From Dendrolimus kikuchii (lineage: Eukaryota > Arthropoda > Insecta > Lepidoptera > Lasiocampidae): a stretch of 64,000 nt of DNA. The notes beneath the pieces were generated by a model. The model made no database searches. It saw only the letters and a program-made list of their open reading frames with translations, and had not been told where the DNA came from. Below are positions 57,082-64,000 of this stretch, piece after piece (the first letter of the stretch is position 1; each line of letters starts with the position of its first letter). The stretch spans positions 3,553,763 to 3,617,762 of the forward strand of contig CM034397.1 in NCBI GenBank assembly GCA_019925095.2. The letters are read 5' to 3'. The translations under genes and the position numbers were made by a program.

Positions 57082-58209
57082 CTAGAGTTTACACCGCGGC
57101 TGCGCCGCGGGTCAACCTCTAGTGTGTGTCTCTTATTTAAAGAGCAAGTAGTACAGGTTACATTGTATAAAATTTTAATGTATTTGTCCCCGAAAGATTC
57201 ACTTCATTTTATATCGCAAACTATACCACGCCCGCCTATATGTAAACTACATAAAACACAAAAATTGACAAAAATGACAAAATAGATAACGTGGACCCAG
57301 TGGACCCAGTGGACCAACTGGATCCAGTGGACAAAGTGGACCCAGTGTACCCAACAGACCAAGTGGACCCAGAGGGTCCAGTGACCCAGTGGGTCCAGTG
57401 TACCAAGTAGACCCAGTGGACCCAGTAGTTCAAGTGGACCCAGTAGTCTTAAGTGGATCCAGTGGGTCCAGTGGACCCAGTTGACCAGTATGCTAAGTGT
57501 TCCAAATGGACCCAGTAAACTCAGTGGACCAAATGGACCAAGTGGACCCAGTGGACCAATTGGACCCAGTGGATCCAGTGGACAAAGTGGACCCAGTGGA
57601 CCCACCGGACCAAATGGGTCCAGTGGACCCAGTAGTCTAAGTGGACCCAGTGGACCCAGTTGACTCAGTAGGCTAAGTGTTCCAAATGGACCCAGTGGAC
57701 CCAGTAAACTCAGTGGACCAAGTGGACCCAGTGGACCAAGTGGACCCAGTTGACCAAGGGGACCAAGTGGACACAGTGGTCCACGTGGACCAAGTGGACC
57801 CAGTAGACCCAGTAGACCCAGTAGACCCAGTGAACGAAATGGACAAAATCACAAAACCAGTCCTAGTTTCCGGGATAAACTTTACATAAATCTATCCCAA
57901 AATGTATCCCATTATCCGGGATGAAAAGTATCCCTTGGCCACTCTCGTTATTCAAATGATATATGTACCGAGTTTCAGCCAAATCGGTCCAATAGGCTTT
58001 CCATAAAAGGATAACAAACAAAAAGACAAATATATTTTTATCCCGGAAACTATCCCATTTTTCGGGATAAAAAATATCCTATGTTCATTCTCGGCATCGA
58101 AAATGTATATATACTGAGTTTCAGCCAAATCGGTCCAGTAGTTTTTCCGTGAAAACGGAACTGACAGACAGACAGAGTTACTTTCGCATTTATAATATTA
58201 AAATAGGGA
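57082..58209 (-). mobile_element. Helitron family 1, copy 4, with longest minisatellite
   Basis: CTAGAGTTTACACCGCGGCT with hairpin on plus and AAATAGGGA before T on the other side. The array at 57,288-57,842 has more than 55 degenerate 9-mers (AGTGGACCC, AGTGGACCA, AGTAGACCC). A partial duplication carries the AGTGTTCCAAATGGACC segment twice. Body sequence outside the array matches copies 1 and 3. Confidence 0.85.
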
Positions 58210-59744
58210 TGTGTTCAAATATGTGATAAAAACCTCGTCATTTGTGTAATAACAAAAACGAAAGCAGTCAATTCTGTATTCCGTTTTCTGTATAATATTA
58301 TATTCAAATTCTATGGACTTTATACATCTACAAGTGTAGTACCTAAATATGACAAGTCTGGCATAACCTAGCCTTAACATTTATAAGCTTATTATAACAA
58401 GAGTCCTTTATTAATGTTCCAAATAGTACCTCACAATTATGTTTAACAGAAAAGTACTGGTATACTTATTTGCAAATAGATCGTCTCTAGTTCATAGACA
58501 GAAATTACATTAAAACATCGCTTAAAGGTGGGTACTGACCGGTGTTACTGACTTTGTGCAGTCAGAATGTGAAAATGAGAACAAATACGAGATTTACATG
58601 GAGTTAAGGATAGCATAATGGTACATTCTCGCTGCGAAAGGTAAATTACGGTCCGTAACACCCATCAGTACCCGCCTTAAGAGTAAAGGGCTGGTCCCTT
58701 TTTAGTATAAAAGCAGAATCTGTGAAAAAAGTTATTCAACAACATCCACAACAATGCTTGATTGGATATTGTAACTACGTTGCTCAGTGATAGTCTTCTC
58801 TAGAGTTGATAGCAATTGTAAAATCCTCTTAGATTGTGGTTAAGTTGTCCATTAACTCACTAGCTATTGAATAAAACCGATAACTATCAATTTACGAGTC
58901 ATGGCTGGTTTCTATATCTTACCGATCATTCATATGCCTGTCAGTTAAAATTTACCATAACCTCCATACGAGTAATGTCAAAATTCAACCGATGGTAAGA
59001 CAAGTAAAAGAATAGTAAAATATAAAAACCAGCTATTAGCCGTCAGATGTCGGCAACATCAGTAGTTCAATGCTCAACAGCTGTCACGTTGACAGGTGTC
59101 ACAGCTAAACAACCGGCCATTGAGCGTTTTAGCCTGCTACTGAACTATCATTAGCTAGATGGATGTCTATTTGAGATAGCTATTTCCATACTTATACATT
59201 AAAAATAATATACTACTTATTTTTCATTATAAGTAAACACAACGCAGGGCAAAGTTGAGGAGTTTGATGGAATCCAATTTTATGTTATTATTGTATTATG
59301 TGAGGTATATCATTCCTTTTACGTTTTTGTAATAATGTATAGTCCGTCCCAATAATATGACTGCTTTCAGTTTCCAATAGACTATTTTAGTCTTCATCTT
59401 GTATGGACAGATCATTAAGTATGGTGCGGACTATGTCTTAATCAATTTTACTTGTATTTCAATGATTTACAATATTATCATTAACATATTAGGCACAAAA
59501 GTAAAATGCGTTTCTAAGGAAGTTACATTCGTGAGTTTGCTGAGGTCCAATCAAATTTTGACGTTTATTAACATTTAATAACATTGTGCAAACGGTTGGC
59601 ACATGAATCCAGTTAACGCCCGAGCGAGAGTGAAACATTCTTTCTCCGCTACCTGTTAACCTTATGTTCTGTGAAATAACGTGTACACACTTCAAAGACG
59701 CATTTAAGTTTTGCGCGTACCATACGAACTTCAAAGACGCATTT
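58210..59744. other. Intergenic stretch with old repeats
   Basis: No gene recognised. About 58,770-59,170 shares GAATAAAACCGA, GTTAGCC-type and ACCAGCTATTAGCC words with the MITE-like element at 9.2 kb. ACTTCAAAGACGCATTTA occurs twice near 59,689 and 59,728. The 81-codon minus frame at 59,489-59,734 overlaps that repeat and is not supported. Confidence 0.35.
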
Positions 59745-60046
59745 AGGTTCGATTCACACTATGATGCCGTTGATGGTTCAATCTCTCCGGTCTTGGTTCG
59801 TTGCGGTTCGGACAAATATTTTTAAACAACAAAGAATCGGATAATCCTGTCGCTCTAGTTCCGATCCGATATCGCGCCGGCACCGGTTCGTCAAAAAATA
59901 ATATTTGAAGCGAGACCTGTCATGATTTGCATGGACAGTGTATACGCATTTGTTTCAGACTAGTCGTGTAGACACAGCGAGATTTGATCGGACCGGGACG
60001 AGAACGAGATTGAACCATGAACGGTATCATGATGTGAATCGTGTCT
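59745..60046. mobile_element. MITE with ~36-bp inverted ends
   Basis: The left end CGATTCACACTATGATGCCG and GATGGTTCAATCTC are matched inversely by GAGATTGAACCATGAACGGT and ATCATGATGTGAATCG on the right. The GC-rich centre (CGCGCCGGCACCGG) differs from the flanks. No target duplication was settled. Confidence 0.7.
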
Positions 60047-62712
60047 GACTGTAGTTATGTTTTAATAGAACGAAAAATTTATTTTGCCTTATATAGGGTT
60101 TTATGATGTCTTAATATCCGTCGTATGTCTTAATTCCTATGATCACCGCAGATTATTTCGTATAATCAATAGGTCCATTACAACATGATTCCAAAACTTT
60201 TAGCCAGCATCTCCAGAATGGAGAATTATTTTGCGAAAATTGTTGGGTACACGAATTTCTCGGTGCAATTTTTGGGGGCGAAAATTTCAGCGCTGGGGTA
60301 TTTGGGGAAGTATTTTTTTTACCCCCTAGCCTTTCTAAAATCCTATAATACGAGTATATTCAAGATAGCGTAAAATTGCTAATAAAAGTTAAAAGCTAAT
60401 ATTATAATTGTAATGGTTTTTGGTTTTATAATCAAATTAAAAAAAAATATTTACACTACCACCTCCACCTTTTTTAGAAACCTGTAAAAAAAAAATACGA
60501 AAATTTGTTGTCTACGAAATTTTATATATCTAATCTACACATCACACTTGACCAATTTTTTCTCTCGATAATATGTATGCGAAAAGTTTCTGAAATAGTA
60601 TCGTTTAGGGACAATGTTTTGGCGGCTATGGGAATTTTAGTAAATTTAAACTAGAGACTGCATTTAGCAAACTATCTGACGTATACGTAATACAGTTTTG
60701 CAAACAAATATTGTACTGAATTGGAGTCCAACTAATTTATGTTCGTGTTGGGACAAAGGGCTTGCTCTCAAACGTGTTTCGCGGTACGTTATCTTTCTAG
60801 AACTTTTTTTCTTGTTTACGACGAAAGGAGTTTGAGAGTAAAGCCTGAGACTTAATTATGTTTTACGCCCTGCACTGTCAGTTTTCTGATGAATTAATAT
60901 TGAATGAAAATCAGTGATCTGGATAAATAGTGTTGACATCATATTTAAGAATAAATGCAGATGATATGCTGGATTATGCCAAGTTACGAATAAAGATAAA
61001 GTTTGTATAGCGGTCCACTTTATACAGCTGTGCCTCATCCCCCATCTACGTCATTTGTTATGATTTAATTTTAAAATTAGTGTGATATTGTCTATGGATT
61101 GTGTTCGGGTTTTGTTACCTTAATGTAGGTACTTTTAATGGTACCTTTGATTCGGAAGGTTTATTTGAATAAAATGTTATCAAGCAATGTTCAGGGCTTT
61201 TATTTATAGCTAGAGTTTTAAAATCTTGTTTTTTTTTACTATTTTCACATTTATTAACGAAATATCTATTTTCTTCATCTTTTAATACCTTTGGAGTTAA
61301 CCGGTAATTATGAAATTTGGTACATGAACTTGAGACAAGTGCTACTGGCACAAAATACAACCAGAATATATAAAAAATTCTGTAGTTTGGCGTCAGTCCT
61401 ATTTTTACCTATAATCCAAAGAGTATATTGGATATATACAGACTGCTACTATACATACATACATAACTTCACGCCAGTTCCCTTGCGGGGAGGCACGAAC
61501 AACAGAGTGCCATTTAGGCTTATTCTTACACACCTCACTTGCCTCTTTGACATTCATAACTCTTGTCACTGCTGCTACTATATCAATCCAAAGACTGAGT
61601 TTAGTTTATAATTTACCTAAAATCTGGTTTAACAACTAAAAAGACTTATAAGAGCTTGTAGTCAAAACTGCAAAAAACATTTTCATTGGGCCGCGTCCAC
61701 ATTAAACCAGTAGTGCAGCGAACTCTGTTGACTCAATGACAATGCGGCGTTAGTAGTACCTATTTAATAAAATGAAAAATATTCGCGTTGCGTTTCCCTT
61801 GTTTTATAAAACTAAATTGAAAAGCCATTTAAAAACATGACTCTGGCTGAATGCACAAACCGTGCCATGCCAATATTGAACAAAGAAGAAGAAAATGAAA
61901 AATAAAGACAGTTGTCAAAATGCTGTCTTTAGGGATGTAATCGTTTACGAATGATATATTAATCTTGTAAAAAATATTGGCTTGATGAATTTACATTTTA
62001 AGCAGTAATAAAATTCATTACTAATTTATAATAGATGTGAGGATGCATTTCAATATTGACTTCATCAAAACCAAAATATCGTTTTTAAATGCCGCTGTGG
62101 ACGATATATGGTTATTTTATATAAGGGAAAATATATTGGCCAAGTGCATATTGTAGGGCTCTATAGAGGCAATGAACTGCTATTGTTTATATCATTTGGC
62201 TACAAAACCTTTAAAAAGTATTAAGATGAAAATACCCCGTATTGTACATATTTATATTTGAAAATATTGGTTTAGCGGATTTTCACTTGTGCAGTTGCAT
62301 CTTTAGAAGGAATAAACTTGAAGTTTTAATCTAGTCTAGTTCCGTTGAAATAGTTAAAATTGAACATTGCTCTACTTTGTGGGATCGCTTCCATCCTTTT
62401 TTTTGGTTTTTAATGAAATGTGCTTTTGCCACCTAGTGTATTATTAATCTAATCTCTCATTTGATCAGATCACAGACAGCGATATGATAAAATATCACTC
62501 ATAAAACAATATAATAAACAACGATATTATGGATTTCGATATCGATACTAATAAATAATAGATTGATATTGAAAAATATCGATATGTTGTTCTTTCTCAT
62601 ATGATTCTCATGCTTATTCTTAGCTAGTATGATAATGATTTCGGCTGCTACTTATCAAAGTAAAAGAAATTATATTGTTAAATAAAAACATCGATCGAGA
62701 TTCTGTGTTTAG
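60047..62712. other. Intergenic stretch
   Basis: No recognised gene apart from the RTE fragment at 61,454. The 81- and 106-codon frames near 61.1-61.6 kb are chance or overlap that fragment. Confidence 0.35.
61454..61571 (-). mobile_element. RTE-like LINE 3' fragment, copy 10, with 11-bp target duplication
   Basis: A very short copy of about 118 bases, from the (TATG)n tail to CATAACTCTTGTCA on plus. CTGCTACTATA occurs at 61,443-61,453 and 61,572-61,582. Confidence 0.85.
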
Positions 62713-63778
62713 CCATCTTCAAACAGAGCAACGTCCAAGGATACGAACGCATATTGAGGTAAAATTATAAGTTGCACTCTGCATTTGATTATACAATTTT
62801 TTCTAAAAACAAGGCGATTTCTCTTCATTGATTTTTCTATAAAACCTCTAATCATTATTTTTTCAGTTTAATTATTTATGGCATTATATGGCTCTAGTTT
62901 AAGTGGCTGTATAATCAAGTAGGTTTCACGTTCGCCAATACGAATTTTCTTGATTGTAAAATAGTGGCGTGGACTTTAAGCTCGAGTAATTCGTAGATTT
63001 ATGTGTTTACTTACTTACATCTATCTTGTAGGCATCTCAGAAAAATATCAGAACACGTGGATAACGTTATTAAAGCTGTGAGTGTAAATGTGTTTCATTT
63101 TTATTTGATCTTCCTAATTTTCAAAAGATGGAAAAATTAGGTTTCTATGTTTTAAATTATATACGACCTGCGCAAGGTCATTGATGGGGACTGGGTGACA
63201 AAACTTAGTATCAAATTATGTAGTAAATTTCATAAATAAATTTTCTGTTCTTTTTCTGGGTATTTGTTATTTGTAAACAAGTGTTACTTGTTTGCTTTAC
63301 AGTCTACTTATTTTTATAGTTTCTAATATTCATAGAGTAATGCATACATACATATTATCACACTTGTTTCTCATAGTGGTAGGCAAAGACCTCCACTTGC
63401 TACAATCCTGACACACCTTTAACTTTATTTACTTTCTTTAATCTCTTCATACATAAAAATTATTTAAGATGTTTTTAACCTGACTTTTCTAACATTTACA
63501 TTATTGTAATCTTTACATAGTATAAAACAAGTTTGCTTTATGCATCTATCTATATATCCATTAAATCCTCATATACCAAATTATGTTTTTATGTAAGTAA
63601 AATTGAGCTACATGCCAGGACTTGCTATGGGGAAGACTGTTTTAATTGTAATAGAATATTTTTTTTTTCATTATTATTTATTTAGGGTTATGGCTTGGCA
63701 GCTAGACCTTTAAGCCAGATCTTAGATTACAATATAGTTTCTTAAATTTCTTCAGGCTATGTATAGCTCAGCTGAACT
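62713..63778 (+). CDS. Possible coding exons of an unrecognised gene (partial)
   Basis: Three exon-like segments, 62713-62758 (46 nt), 63032-63077 (46 nt) and 63756-63778 (23 nt), have AG before and GT after. The donors read GTAAAA, GTGAGT and GTAAGT. In one frame, phases match across both joins and give IFKQSNVQGYERILRHLR, then KISEHVDNVIKA, then AMYSSAEL. The peptide is charged, helix-like and stop-free, unlike its surroundings. I do not recognise the protein. No start codon was found, and further exons would lie beyond the right edge. The 23-nt microexon is the weakest part. Chance is possible because the pieces are short. Confidence 0.4.
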
Positions 63779-63795
63779 GTAAGTTATTAACTGAC

Positions 63796-63960
63796 ACTAC
63801 AGTTCACATTTCTCACAATAACAGATAATTACTACTCAAAAACTATTAATATCCTACAACTACTGTTCATTTTAGAGTAATTTTACACATTTTTAGGAAA
63901 TAAAACTGCACAGCACAGCATGTCCTTTCAGTTCCTGCCAAAAACTCCCTATAATTTTCA
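63796..63960. repeat. Dispersed repeat E, copy 2
   Basis: Matches 36,600-36,790 through CAGTTCACATTTCTCACAA, ATTACTACTCAAAAACTAT, AATATCCTACAACTACTGTT and CACAGCATGTCC. It follows the last candidate exon. Confidence 0.6.
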
Positions 63961-64000
63961 TTGTGCTAAGTTATATACAGATTACTTAGACAAATCTTGA

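Noticed and set aside
57204..57663. Collagen-like or leucine/glycine-rich proteins on either strand
   Set aside because: Again the degenerate 9-bp array of a Helitron; Gly-X-Y here comes from the unit GGACCCAGT, with no start context or domain.

Overview
The window looks like a lepidopteran (moth or butterfly) nuclear genome. It is AT-rich, its genes are split by many short-exon/long-intron boundaries with GT-AG junctions, and most of it is a dense nest of mobile elements typical of Lepidoptera: Helitrons with A^T insertion and a CTAG end, RTE/Jockey-like LINE tails, a tRNA-derived SINE, hAT and other MITEs, and Penelope-like elements. There is no bacterial gene structure, no CRISPR and no operon. 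Exon structures were built by hand from splice signals and reading phase and were not checked against RNA or databases.

Layout. 1-14.9 kb: no host gene recognised; stacked repeats. 14,950-34,157 (minus): a complete 12-exon gene for a 502-residue BTB-BACK protein, most like BTBD17/Tango10, with introns full of transposons. 34,158-34,734: a short divergent promoter region. 34,735-35,319 (plus): an intronless gene for a 194-residue membrane-anchored protein carrying only the N-terminal domain of glucosidase II beta. 35.3-38.3 kb: intergenic, with a Helitron and a near-perfect 35-bp hairpin. 38,557-56,525 (plus): a complete 7-exon gene for a 473-residue FKBP52/FKBP59-type immunophilin (two FKBP domains plus TPRs). 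56.5-62.7 kb: intergenic repeats. 62,713-63,778 (plus): short exon-like segments with matching phases, possibly the start of another gene that runs out of the window.

The three host genes are functionally unrelated as far as the sequence shows: a probable Cul3-type substrate adaptor, an ER glycan-processing-like protein and an Hsp90 co-chaperone. What links the window is the mobile DNA. A truncated Penelope-like element ends exactly at the acceptor of FKBP exon 6. Terminal repeats of the same Penelope family occur as head-to-head foldbacks at six or more places. One Helitron family carries 9-bp minisatellites inside constant ends. A ~310-bp interspersed repeat shares its tail with a LINE. Several insertions can be dated relative to one another through intact target-site duplications.
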